In this document: one piece after another, positions 8,999 to 18,373 of the stretch
How the letters are laid out: the number at the start of each line of letters is the position of its first letter
Position numbering within the stretch: position 1 is the first letter of the stretch
DNA from: an uncultured Pelagibacteraceae bacterium
GTDB taxonomy: Bacteria > Pseudomonadota > Alphaproteobacteria > Pelagibacterales > Pelagibacteraceae
Direction of reading: 5' to 3'
DNA: 44,509 bases
NCBI GenBank assembly: GCA_902570505.1
Contig: CACFYR010000005.1
Coordinates: 1-44,509 of the forward strand
Program-made: the position numbers and the translations under genes
Notes under the pieces: generated by a model
Told to the model about the DNA's origin: nothing
What the model saw: the letters and a program-made list of their open reading frames with translations, nothing else
Database searches by the model: none

Positions 8999-10837
8999 AT
9001 GTCAGACGAATACGAAAATAAATCAGGTTATCAAGCACAGTCTTCTGAAACAATGACAGGAACAGGCTCAGGTGTTTCACCAGACATGGACTATGTAAGG
9101 CCTGCAGAAAATCCAGAACAAGATTTGTACCATGCTCATAGTTTTATTGAGAAGTGGGTATTTTGCCAGGATGCAAAAGTTATAGGAGTTCAATATTTTT
9201 TAACAGCAGTCTTCACAGGTGTTGTAGGTTTAATTTTATCATGGCTGATGAGATTGCAACTAGGTTTTCCTGGTTTAGCAGGTTTTATAACTGCTGAACA
9301 TTATTACCAATTCGTTACTATGCACGGAATGATAATGGTAGTTTACTTTTTAACTGCATTATTCCTAGGTGGATTTGGAAATTATTTAATACCATTAATG
9401 GTTGGTGCAAGAGACATGGTTTTTCCATATGTAAACATGTTAAGTTTTTGGATGTTCTTTGTAGCAGTAGCAGTTTTGATGGCTAGTTTTTTTGTTCCAG
9501 GAGGACCGACTGGTGCGGGTTGGACATTGTATCCTCCTCAAACTATTTTAGAGGGAACCCCTGGGCATGGTTGGGGAATTTTATTGATGTTAATTTCTTT
9601 ATCTCTTTTCGTCATAGGTTTTACGATGGGAGGCTTGAATTATATGATTACTATTCTTCAGGCAAGAACGAGGGGAATGACACTAATGAGAATGCCATTA
9701 ACTGTATGGGGTATATTTACTGCAACAGTCTTAGCAATGCTAGCATTTCCAGCACTTTTAGTCAGCTCTATAATGATGACACTAGATAAGCTTTTAGGAA
9801 CAAGTTTCTTTATGCCAACTATTTTAAAAGCAGGTGAAGTTTTAGAGTATGGTGGTGGGAGTCCTATTTTGTTTCAACACTTATTCTGGTTCTTTGGGCA
9901 CCCTGAAGTATACATTGTTGCTCTCCCAGCATTCGGTATAGTTTCAGATCTAATTTCAGTACATGCAAGAAAAAATATTTTTGGTTATAGAATGATGGTA
10001 TGGGCAATAGTTGGTATCGGTGCATTAAGTTTCTTCGTATGGGCTCACCATATGTATGTAAGTGGAATGAACCCATGGTTTGGATTCTTTTTTGCATCCA
10101 CAACTTTAATTATCGCTGTTCCAACAGCCATGAAAGTTTACAACTGGATACTTACCTTGTGGAGAGGTAATATAAGAATTAATACAGTTATGTTATGGTG
10201 TTTAGGTTTTATTGTAACGTTTGTTAACGGCGGTATAACTGGAATATTTTTAGGCAACGTTTCTGTTGACGTTCCTTTGTCTGATACATATTTCGTGGTT
10301 GCTCACTTCCACATGGTTATGGGAATTGCCCCTTTAATGGTAATTATGGGAGCTATCTATCACTGGTTTCCGTTAGTAGCTGGAAAAATGTTAGATGAAA
10401 AATTAGGTAAATGGCATTTTTGGACAACTTTCCTTGGTGCCTACTCAATTTACTTCCCGATGCACTATCTTGGATTTATAGGAGTGCCTAGAAGATATTA
10501 TGAAATGTATGATAGTCCTTATATGACTTCAGGAGTTGGTCTTAACGAATTTATAAGCACAGCTGCGTTTATAGTTGGTGCAGCTCAATTAATCTTGGTG
10601 TTTAATATAGTTAAAACAATGAAGACTGGTAAAAAAGCGGAGAAAAATCCGTGGAAAGCTAATTCGTTAGAGTGGTACACCTCAACTGTTCCACCGGAAC
10701 ATGGAAATTTCGGAGAAAGACTTCCAGTTGTTCACAGATGGCCATATGACTATAATGTACCTGGAGCAGAAGAAGATTATTTACCTCAAACCGCAGCACC
10801 AAGCGAAGTTGCACATACAGAGGTAGAAAAAACATAA
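8999..10837 (+). CDS. coxA: Cytochrome c oxidase subunit I
   Basis: [37 protein letters not shown] heme/CuB ligand motifs. Confidence 0.97.
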   Translation: [612 protein letters not shown]

Positions 10838-10846
10838 TTTAATAAA

Positions 10847-11557
10847 ATGTCTGACCCAAAAATTGAAGGTTTTGAATTAGAAAAAGGGTTTAGGGGCATG
10901 GCCAAAGATACTGGCTCTGACCAAACCATGTTCAAAGGTGTTCATTGGGGAAAGGCCATGATGTGGATCTTTCTACTAAGTGACACATTTGTTTTTAGTT
11001 GTTTTTTAATAGCCTATATGAAAGGTAGAGCATCTACACCTGTAGAGTGGCCAAACCCAAGTGAGGTTTTTGCTTTAGATGCTTTTGGTGTTCCAGTACC
11101 GTTATTACTAATTGCTCTAATGACATTTGTTTTAATAACAAGTAGTGGAACAATGGCCTTAGCAGTGAAATACGGATACGAAAGAAACAGAAAGATGTGT
11201 GGTTACCTAATTCTAGCTACAGCTTTAGGTGGATTAACATTCGTTGGTATGCAAGCTTATGAGTGGTCAAAGCTAATTCATGAGGGTGTTAGACCTTGGG
11301 AAAATCCCTTTGGAGCCGCACAATTTGGTTCATTTTTTTTCATGATAACAGGTTTTCATGGTACCCATGTATCAATTGGAGTGATCTTTTTATTTATTTA
11401 TTGTTATAAGGTCTTTGCAGGCCACTATGATGAGGGAAAAAGAGGCTGGTTTACAAAAATGAGAGGGGATTATGTTGAAGTTGAAATTTTGGGCTTATAT
11501 TGGCACTTTGTCGATTTAGTCTGGGTTTTCATTTTTGCATTTTTCTATTTATGGTAA
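10847..11557 (+). CDS. coxC: Cytochrome c oxidase subunit III (paralogue 2)
   Basis: FFMITGFHGTHVSIGVIFLF and GLYWHFVDLVWVFIFAFFYLW C-terminus. Confidence 0.95.
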   Translation: MSDPKIEGFELEKGFRGMAKDTGSDQTMFKGVHWGKAMMWIFLLSDTFVFSCFLIAYMKGRASTPVEWPNPSEVFALDAFGVPVPLLLIALMTFVLITSSGTMALAVKYGYERNRKMCGYLILATALGGLTFVGMQAYEWSKLIHEGVRPWENPFGAAQFGSFFFMITGFHGTHVSIGVIFLFIYCYKVFAGHYDEGKRGWFTKMRGDYVEVEILGLYWHFVDLVWVFIFAFFYLW

Positions 11558-11565
11558 TTTAAATT

Positions 11566-11904
11566 ATGGACGAAACTAATAAAAAAGAGCAACCATCTTC
11601 TACACATAAAATTGGTATTTATTTATGGATCTGGGGATTGCTTTTTGTTTTAAGTTTTTTTTCATATCTAGTTGACTGGTATCAATTCCAAGGCATGCTG
11701 AGATGGTCTCTAATATTGTTTTTTATGTTTTTAAAAGCTGGTCTGATAATGGCTTTCTTTATGCACTTGTATTGGGAAAGATATGCTCTAGTTAATGTTT
11801 TGCTGTGGCCAATGACAGCAATTGTTTGTTTCGTTGCGCTTATGGTTGCTGAAGGGAAGTATACCTTATTCTCAAGACTATTTTATTTTTTTGTAGGGGG
11901 TTAA
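11566..11904 (+). CDS. Cytochrome c oxidase subunit IV, prokaryotic
   Basis: Three-TM protein with LKAGLIMAFFMHL motif, directly after coxC. Confidence 0.88.
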   Translation: MDETNKKEQPSSTHKIGIYLWIWGLLFVLSFFSYLVDWYQFQGMLRWSLILFFMFLKAGLIMAFFMHLYWERYALVNVLLWPMTAIVCFVALMVAEGKYTLFSRLFYFFVGG

Positions 11905-12168
11905 ATGGACGGTTACGATTACTTAGCAGCATTTTTAATATTTTTTCTATTTTTTATATATATAGTATGGTTTGGATACTCAGTTAAAGAAGAAAACCAA
12001 AAAGAAAATTCAGAGACGGTCAAAATTAATCCGTATGATAACATTCCATTACATAGGAAACTAATAGATAAAAAAAATGCTAAGGTCGGTTTATTCGATT
12101 TAGGAAATCATATTTTGATAGTCGGATTTATATTAGTCGTTATTTTTATTTCGCTTAACGTAACATAA
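11905..12168 (+). CDS. Hypothetical membrane protein in cox operon
   Basis: 87 aa, N- and C-terminal TM segments; ATG follows the upstream stop directly and precedes ctaB by 2 nt. Confidence 0.75.
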   Translation: MDGYDYLAAFLIFFLFFIYIVWFGYSVKEENQKENSETVKINPYDNIPLHRKLIDKKNAKVGLFDLGNHILIVGFILVVIFISLNVT

Positions 12169-12170
12169 AA

Positions 12171-13082
12171 GTGACAAGCAATATTATAAATAAAAAATCT
12201 GTTTTTGAAAATAGCATAGTAAATTTAAAGTCGTTCATTTTATTAATGAAACCACGTGTAATGTCACTTGTAATTTTTACTTGTGCAGTTGGTTTATTAA
12301 CTGCGCCTGAAAATGTAACATTTTATAATTCAGTCTTTTCAATATTTTTTGTTGCGATCGGTGCTGGTGCGGCAGGTGCTCTTAACATGTGGTACGAAGC
12401 CGATTTAGATAAATTAATGACTAGAACCTGCTTAAGACCAATTCCGACTGGTAAATTAAACAAAAATCAAGCATTAATTTTCGGTGCAATTTTATCCGTA
12501 GTTTCAGTATTGGGTCTATATTATTTCTCAAATTTTTTATCTGCAGCGATTTTATTTATAACAATAATGTTTTACTTATTCGTTTATACAGTTTGGTTAA
12601 AAAGAAAAACCCCACAAAATATTGTAATTGGAGGAGCATCTGGAGCATTACCTCCAGTAATAGGATGGACTATAGCAACAAATGATTTAACCATGGAGCC
12701 AATAACATTCTTTTTAATAATATTTTTTTGGACACCGTCACACTTTTGGGCTTTAAGTTTGTTTAAAGCTGATGATTATAAAAAAGCCAATATTCCAATG
12801 CTGCCACTAACAAATGGAATTGAAAATACTAAAAAAAATATATTAATTTACTCAATTTTAATGCTACCAGTTATAATTGCGCCTTATCTTATTGGTTTCG
12901 TTAGCAAAATTTATCTTTTTAGTTCTTTAATACTCACAGTTTATTACATTTACTTGTGCTATGACCTGTATAATTTCAAAAAAAATAAATTTGAAATTAC
13001 AAAAGCAAAAAAAGTCTTTTCATACTCAATTTTATATTTGTTTTTACTTTTTGTATTATTCCTTGTAGATAAAATATTTTAG
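12171..13082 (+). CDS. ctaB: Protoheme IX farnesyltransferase (heme O synthase), GTG start
   Basis: UbiA-superfamily NMWYEADLDKLMTRTCLRPIPTG, GGASGALPPVIGW, FWTPSHFWALSLFKADDYKKANIPMLP. Confidence 0.95.
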   Translation: MTSNIINKKSVFENSIVNLKSFILLMKPRVMSLVIFTCAVGLLTAPENVTFYNSVFSIFFVAIGAGAAGALNMWYEADLDKLMTRTCLRPIPTGKLNKNQALIFGAILSVVSVLGLYYFSNFLSAAILFITIMFYLFVYTVWLKRKTPQNIVIGGASGALPPVIGWTIATNDLTMEPITFFLIIFFWTPSHFWALSLFKADDYKKANIPMLPLTNGIENTKKNILIYSILMLPVIIAPYLIGFVSKIYLFSSLILTVYYIYLCYDLYNFKKNKFEITKAKKVFSYSILYLFLLFVLFLVDKIF

Positions 13083-13103
13083 TTGTAGAAGTTTTTCTAA
13101 AAT

Positions 13104-14471
13104 ATGAATTATATAAGTACAAGAAATAGTGGTAAAAAAACATCCTTTGAGCATGTTTTTCTGAAAGGTTTGTCTGAGGAAGGTGGCCTTTTTATCCCTG
13201 AAAAATTAAAAAAATTTGATTATAAAGAGTTAAAGGAATTATCCAAACTCGATTACAGAAATCTTGCATTTCATATTATAAAGTTATTTACAGGAAACTT
13301 TTTAGATGAAAAGAATTTAAAAAATTTAATTGATAAATCATATTCTAACTTCAGAGAGGAAAATGTAGTTAAAATCAGTAAATTTAATCACAACCATATT
13401 CTTGAGCTTTATCATGGACCAACACTCGCATTTAAAGATATTGCAATGCAGTTAATTGGAAATTTTTATGAATATTATCTTCAAAAAAATAATAAAAAAA
13501 TAAGTATTATTGTAGCTACCTCAGGAGATACTGGCGCAGCAGCGATTGATGCGATTAGAGGTAAGAAAAATATAAATATTTTTGTCCTTCATCCACATAA
13601 TAAAATTTCATCGGTTCAAAGAAAACTTATGACAACAACTAGAGATGCTAATGTTTATAATTTAGCAATCGAAGGTAATTTTGATGATTGTCAAAATTTA
13701 GTTAAATCGATGTTTTCTGATATTACTTTTGCGAACTCTATAAATATGTCTGGGGTAAATTCTATAAATTGGGCAAGAATTGTTGCTCAAACTGTTTATT
13801 ATTTTTATTCTTATTTTCAAATAGGAAAACAGAATATATCTTTTTCCGTACCAACAGGAAACTTTGGTGACGTCTATGCTGGTTACATTGCAAAAAAAAT
13901 GGGCTTGCCAATAAGTAAACTTATAGTTGCTACAAATCAAAACGATATTTTACATAGAGCCATTTCAAAGGGAGATTACAAATCCAGTAAAGTTCAAGAG
14001 ACTATATCTCCAAGTATGGATATTCAGGTTGCTAGTAACTTTGAAAGATTACTCTACGACTTATATGATAAAAATTGTGAAAAGGTAAAAAACATAATGA
14101 ATAGCATAAAGGATAATTCATTTAAAATAGATCAGGATAAACTAAAAGATTTACAGATTGATTTTGTCTCAGAAAGCTTAAATGAAAATGAAATTATTAC
14201 TACAATAAAAAAATTTTACGAAGAAAATAAAATTGTTATCGATCCTCATACTGCAATAGGAGTGGGTGCTGTTGAAAAACTAAATCTAAGTGACGTAGTT
14301 ATTTTATCAACTGCTCATCCTTGTAAATTTCCTGTAGCAATAGAAAAAGCAATCTCAAAAATTGAAAAACTACCCGAAAGTCTTAATTATGTTAACGATA
14401 AAGAGGAAAAATTTGACGTGATTTCAAACGATTTAGAAAAAGTTAAAGATTATGTATTAAGATCAATATGA
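13104..14471 (+). CDS. thrC: Threonine synthase
   Basis: ELYHGPTLAFKDIAMQ PLP-lysine motif, ATSGDTGAAAI, SVPTGNFGDVYAGY. Confidence 0.96.
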   Translation: MNYISTRNSGKKTSFEHVFLKGLSEEGGLFIPEKLKKFDYKELKELSKLDYRNLAFHIIKLFTGNFLDEKNLKNLIDKSYSNFREENVVKISKFNHNHILELYHGPTLAFKDIAMQLIGNFYEYYLQKNNKKISIIVATSGDTGAAAIDAIRGKKNINIFVLHPHNKISSVQRKLMTTTRDANVYNLAIEGNFDDCQNLVKSMFSDITFANSINMSGVNSINWARIVAQTVYYFYSYFQIGKQNISFSVPTGNFGDVYAGYIAKKMGLPISKLIVATNQNDILHRAISKGDYKSSKVQETISPSMDIQVASNFERLLYDLYDKNCEKVKNIMNSIKDNSFKIDQDKLKDLQIDFVSESLNENEIITTIKKFYEENKIVIDPHTAIGVGAVEKLNLSDVVILSTAHPCKFPVAIEKAISKIEKLPESLNYVNDKEEKFDVISNDLEKVKDYVLRSI

Positions 14472-14953
14472 AAATAAAAATAAATGATCAAATTCCAGAT
14501 ATAGAAATTTACCAATTAGTTAATGGTGAGCCACAAAAAAGTAAATTAATGGATACCTTGGGTAAAGAAAAAATTATTCTATTTGGTCTACCTGGAGCGT
14601 TTACATCTACTTGTTCAAAACTCCATTTACCAGGCTTTGTTAAAAATGCTGAAAATATAAGAGCGAAAGGAATAAAAGAAATATTCTGTCTATCTGTGAA
14701 TGATCCATATGTAATGAACGCTTGGGGTGAGGTGAACAATATAGGTAATAAAATTAGAATGTTGTCTGATCCATATTTATCTTTTACCAGTTCCATTGGT
14801 GCTGAGGTTGATAGAAATTCAAAAGGAATGGGAATTAGATCAAGTCGTTATACAATGGTGATTGAAAATTTGAAAATATTAAATATCCAGGTTGAAAAAG
14901 AAACTAAACTATGTGGTCTGTCTTCAGCAGAGACTATTTTAGATATTCTTTAA
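14468..14953 (+). CDS. Peroxiredoxin (Prx5/AhpC-TSA type)
   Basis: FGLPGAFTSTCSKLHLPGF catalytic motif; ATGA overlap with thrC. Confidence 0.93.
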   Translation: MKIKINDQIPDIEIYQLVNGEPQKSKLMDTLGKEKIILFGLPGAFTSTCSKLHLPGFVKNAENIRAKGIKEIFCLSVNDPYVMNAWGEVNNIGNKIRMLSDPYLSFTSSIGAEVDRNSKGMGIRSSRYTMVIENLKILNIQVEKETKLCGLSSAETILDIL

Positions 14954-14985
14954 TTATTTATAAATTCCAATTCTAAGTGTACAAA

Positions 14986-15408
14986 TTAACCATTTGCTGA
15001 TGAACGTGCCAATAAATCCACTTCATTGTTTAACTCATCAGATGAGTGTGCTTTAACCCAAATCCACTCAATATCAAAAGCACTAGATAAGTTATCAAGT
15101 TCTGTCCAAAGTTCTTTATTTTTAACATTCTTTTTATCTGCGGTTTTCCAACCATTCTTTTTCCAATTCTGTATCCATTCTGTTATCCCTGATTTTACGT
15201 ATTTAGAATCTGTAAAAATTTGAACTTTGGAACCTTTGGGTATTTTTTTAAGAGCCATTATAGGCGCTGTCAATTCCATCTGATTATTTGTTGAGTTTTC
15301 CTTGCTACCTTTTATTTCTGTTTTTTTGTTATCATTTATTATTATCGCCGCCCATCCTCCCTTACCAGGATTCTCCAAGCAAGATCCATCTGTATAAACT
15401 TTTATCAT
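14986..15408 (-). CDS. rnhA: Ribonuclease HI
   Basis: VYTDGSCLENPGKGGWAAI, NNQMELTAPI, FTDSKYVKSGITEWI, VKAHSS...NEVDLLA. Confidence 0.97.
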   Translation of the reverse strand: MIKVYTDGSCLENPGKGGWAAIIINDNKKTEIKGSKENSTNNQMELTAPIMALKKIPKGSKVQIFTDSKYVKSGITEWIQNWKKNGWKTADKKNVKNKELWTELDNLSSAFDIEWIWVKAHSSDELNNEVDLLARSSANG

Positions 15409-16373
15409 TTCAAGTACTCGCTAAATTTTTTAATTTTTTTGTGAAAAATCAATTTATCTAAATATTCTCTTGGATTTTTTTTCTTAATAATTGCATTTTT
15501 TGGTGTATTTAAATAATCATAAGATCTTGTTAATAAATACCTTAAAGCTGATCCTCTACATAATATATTGAAATTAATTTTTTCGCTAATTGTTAGCTTT
15601 CTTTTAGATTCATATCCTTTAATTAGGTTATAGGATTTTTTTCTATTTAGAACAAATTTATTTTTTTTCCTCTCGAAACATAATGCGTTTATACAAGTAG
15701 CCAACTCATACGCATAAAAATCTGTACATGAAAAATAAAAATCAATGAAACCGTAAAATTTTTTTTTGTAAAAAAATATATTATCAATAAACAAGTCTGA
15801 GTGTATTACACCGTTTGGTAAATTTTTAGGCCAATTTTTAACTAATTTGTTAATATCTGACCTCATATGGTTTTTCAAATTTTTTGATAATTTATTTATT
15901 CTTTTATCAATTTTATTTAAAATCTTATGTAATAACTTAATTGATAAAGAATTTTTTCTATTAATTTTAAGTTTTTTTGTAGCCTTGTGTAATTCAGCAA
16001 CATTTTTACCAATTTGCATACAGTCTGATGGGCTTAGTTTCTTTTTGTCTCCACCTTTAAGAAAAGTAACTAAACAAGCATTTTTGCTCTTTATTTTAAA
16101 TAAATAAGATCCTTTTTTATTTTTAATTGGACTGGGACATACTATTTTAAGCTTTGAAAGACCATGCATCAGTTTCATAAAAAATGGCAAATCTTTTTTA
16201 TTCACCCTCTTTTCAAATATTGTAAGAACTGTTTTTTCTTTCTTAAACTCTAAATAGTAATTAGTATTTTCTATCCCTTTTTTTATGCCATGGTAATTTA
16301 TTACTTTTCCTAATTTGAAGTTGTTTTCAATTTTGCTGATATCTGTTTTATTTATTTTAGTAAATACAGCCAT
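15405..16373 (-). CDS. thrB: Homoserine kinase (ThrB type II, APH fold)
   Basis: NGVIHSDLFIDNIFF catalytic loop, GFIDFYFSCTDFYAYELA; ATGA overlap with rnhA. Confidence 0.92.
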   Translation of the reverse strand: MAVFTKINKTDISKIENNFKLGKVINYHGIKKGIENTNYYLEFKKEKTVLTIFEKRVNKKDLPFFMKLMHGLSKLKIVCPSPIKNKKGSYLFKIKSKNACLVTFLKGGDKKKLSPSDCMQIGKNVAELHKATKKLKINRKNSLSIKLLHKILNKIDKRINKLSKNLKNHMRSDINKLVKNWPKNLPNGVIHSDLFIDNIFFYKKKFYGFIDFYFSCTDFYAYELATCINALCFERKKNKFVLNRKKSYNLIKGYESKRKLTISEKINFNILCRGSALRYLLTRSYDYLNTPKNAIIKKKNPREYLDKLIFHKKIKKFSEYLK

Positions 16374-17317
16374 TAATTTAACTTACCAGGAATTTTAAAA
16401 GTAACATCCTCTTTTATGACTTCAGTATTTTCGATTTTGATATTGTATTTTTTTTTTAAATTATCAATAAATTCTTCAACTAGTATTTCTGGCGCTGATG
16501 CACCAGATGATATACCAATTGTTTTACATTTATCAATTTTATCAAATGGTATTTCACTCTCCGAATGGATAAGTAATGAATTTTCACATCCAGATTTTTT
16601 GGCTACCTCAACTAATCTCACTGAATTTGATGAGTTTCTGCTTCCAATTACAAAAAACATATCACAGAAACTTGCAATTTTCTTAACAGCAGATTGTCTA
16701 TTAGTTGTTGCATAGCAAATATCGTCTTTTTTTGGTTCTTTTATTTCTGGAAATTTTCTCTTTAACTCTGCAATTATATCTTTTGTGTCGTCTACCGATA
16801 ATGTTGTTTGAGTGACATATGCTAAATCTTTATTAGATGTATTTTCATATTTTCTAGCATCTTCAATATTTTCTATTAAATCAATTCCTCCATTCTCTAT
16901 CTGCCCCATTGTTCCAATAACCTCAGGGTGATTTCTATGCCCTATTAATAAAATATGATCTCCTTTTTTATTAAGGTTTTCTGCTTCTCTGTGTACTTTT
17001 GATACCAGTGGACATGTAGCATCTATATAATCCATTTTTAAATTTTCTGCTTGTTCCGGTATAGATTTTGGTACTCCATGTGCAGAAAAAATTACTGGTC
17101 TAGACTTATCCTTTATCTCATCTAATTCTTCAACAAATATAGCTCCTATTTTTTTTAAACTTTCAACAACATGTTTGTTATGAACTATTTCGTGTCTAAC
17201 ATAAACGGGTGAACCATACTTTTCTAAACTTTTTTTGACTATCTCAATGGCTCTATCAACGCCAGCACAAAACCCTCTTGGAGAGGCTAAATAAATTTTA
17301 ATTTGTTTATCTCTCAT
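16373..17317 (-). CDS. ispH: 4-hydroxy-3-methylbut-2-enyl diphosphate reductase
   Basis: SPRGFCAGVDRAI, DATCPLVSKVHREA, DDICYATTNRQ, three Fe-S cysteines present. Confidence 0.97.
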   Translation of the reverse strand: MRDKQIKIYLASPRGFCAGVDRAIEIVKKSLEKYGSPVYVRHEIVHNKHVVESLKKIGAIFVEELDEIKDKSRPVIFSAHGVPKSIPEQAENLKMDYIDATCPLVSKVHREAENLNKKGDHILLIGHRNHPEVIGTMGQIENGGIDLIENIEDARKYENTSNKDLAYVTQTTLSVDDTKDIIAELKRKFPEIKEPKKDDICYATTNRQSAVKKIASFCDMFFVIGSRNSSNSVRLVEVAKKSGCENSLLIHSESEIPFDKIDKCKTIGISSGASAPEILVEEFIDNLKKKYNIKIENTEVIKEDVTFKIPGKLN

Positions 17318-17480
17318 TTTTTTCTTTTCTAAAAAATGGAATTAAAAATATTAAACATGCAACTAAGAAAAACAAGCTGCCAAACATAGCCCAGAAATTT
17401 CCAATACTCGATATCGTAAAACCAATTGCTGATATTATAAATAAAATCCAACCTAATAAGTTTATATTTTTATTTCTCAT
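17307..17480 (-). CDS. Small membrane protein of unknown function (57 aa), not in the ORF track
   Basis: Manual translation from ATG at 17480 to TAA at 17307: MRNKNINLLGWILFIISAIGFTISSIGNFWAMFGSLFFLVACLIFLIPFFRKEKNER; overlaps both neighbouring genes by 11 nt. Confidence 0.75.
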   Translation of the reverse strand: MRNKNINLLGWILFIISAIGFTISSIGNFWAMFGSLFFLVACLIFLIPFFRKEKNER

Positions 17481-18372
17481 TTTTTTCGATTAAATACTCA
17501 AGCAATATATGTGGAAAAGTTAATGACGCCAATCCAATAAATATTACTTTATATATAGCATTATTTAATTCAAAAAAATTATTAAGACTATAAATAGATA
17601 TTAGATATACCCCAGCAGTTACAAGGGTGAGTGGTAAAGCTTTTTTTATAAATTTTTTAAGTCCCAGTTTAAAACTCTTATCTAACTCAAAAATTAGCGT
17701 CAAACTATGTCTTATTGAGTGTAAAAAACAGAAATAAATTGTAAATGCTAATATTGGATTTAAAAAGTAATTTATTAAAATTATAGATGAGAAATCCATA
17801 ATAGATATTGTGCTATCGTCAATATTTTTGAATTTTGACAGCATCAATCCTGCTATAAAACTTATTAAAAGAAATATTAATAAGATCTCTTTAGAAATAA
17901 GAAATTCTGTAAATAGATTAAATTTTAGAATTAGAAAAATCTCATTAGTCTTATCATAATTAAATAATAATGGAGCTAAGATGATCGATGATCCTTTTAA
18001 AAGAAATAAAACATCTTTTTCAATACCTTCGATGTTTAATTTAAAAACCGTATCCTCTTTGCCAAAATGGTAACTTGCGACTAAAAGAAAAATCATAAGT
18101 AAAAAATTTGGTAATAAAATCCAGAATAAAATGATAAAAATTGCTAAGCATACATAAGCAGTATAAAATTTTTCTATCTGCTTAATTTTGAAAATTTTTA
18201 ACAATTTTTTTCCTTTTAAATTATCCAAAGAACCATGCGATATTCCTATTGACATTATTAATAACAAACAAAGTATTAAAAAATTTTGATCTTTTATAAA
18301 ACTAACTGATGACAAAAAAATACAAATATTAAAAAAAACTAATGAGTGGAAAAAATCTATTTTTTTTTGCAT
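17470..18372 (-). CDS. blh: Brp/Blh family beta-carotene 15,15'-dioxygenase (retinal-forming)
   Basis: Conserved His motifs GISHGSLDN, ASYHFGKED, CFLHSIRHS, FPHILLE in a polytopic membrane protein. Confidence 0.93.
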   Translation of the reverse strand: MQKKIDFFHSLVFFNICIFLSSVSFIKDQNFLILCLLLIMSIGISHGSLDNLKGKKLLKIFKIKQIEKFYTAYVCLAIFIILFWILLPNFLLMIFLLVASYHFGKEDTVFKLNIEGIEKDVLFLLKGSSIILAPLLFNYDKTNEIFLILKFNLFTEFLISKEILLIFLLISFIAGLMLSKFKNIDDSTISIMDFSSIILINYFLNPILAFTIYFCFLHSIRHSLTLIFELDKSFKLGLKKFIKKALPLTLVTAGVYLISIYSLNNFFELNNAIYKVIFIGLASLTFPHILLEYLIEKNEK

Positions 18373-18373
18373 T

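Noticed and set aside
9520-10103. Alternative-frame ORFs inside coxA (9520..9789 plus, 9864..10103 minus)
   Set aside because: Wholly within the well-conserved coxA frame; no recognisable family.
14954-14985. Possible intrinsic terminator between peroxiredoxin and rnhA
   Set aside because: No GC-rich hairpin followed by a T-run seen in this gap.
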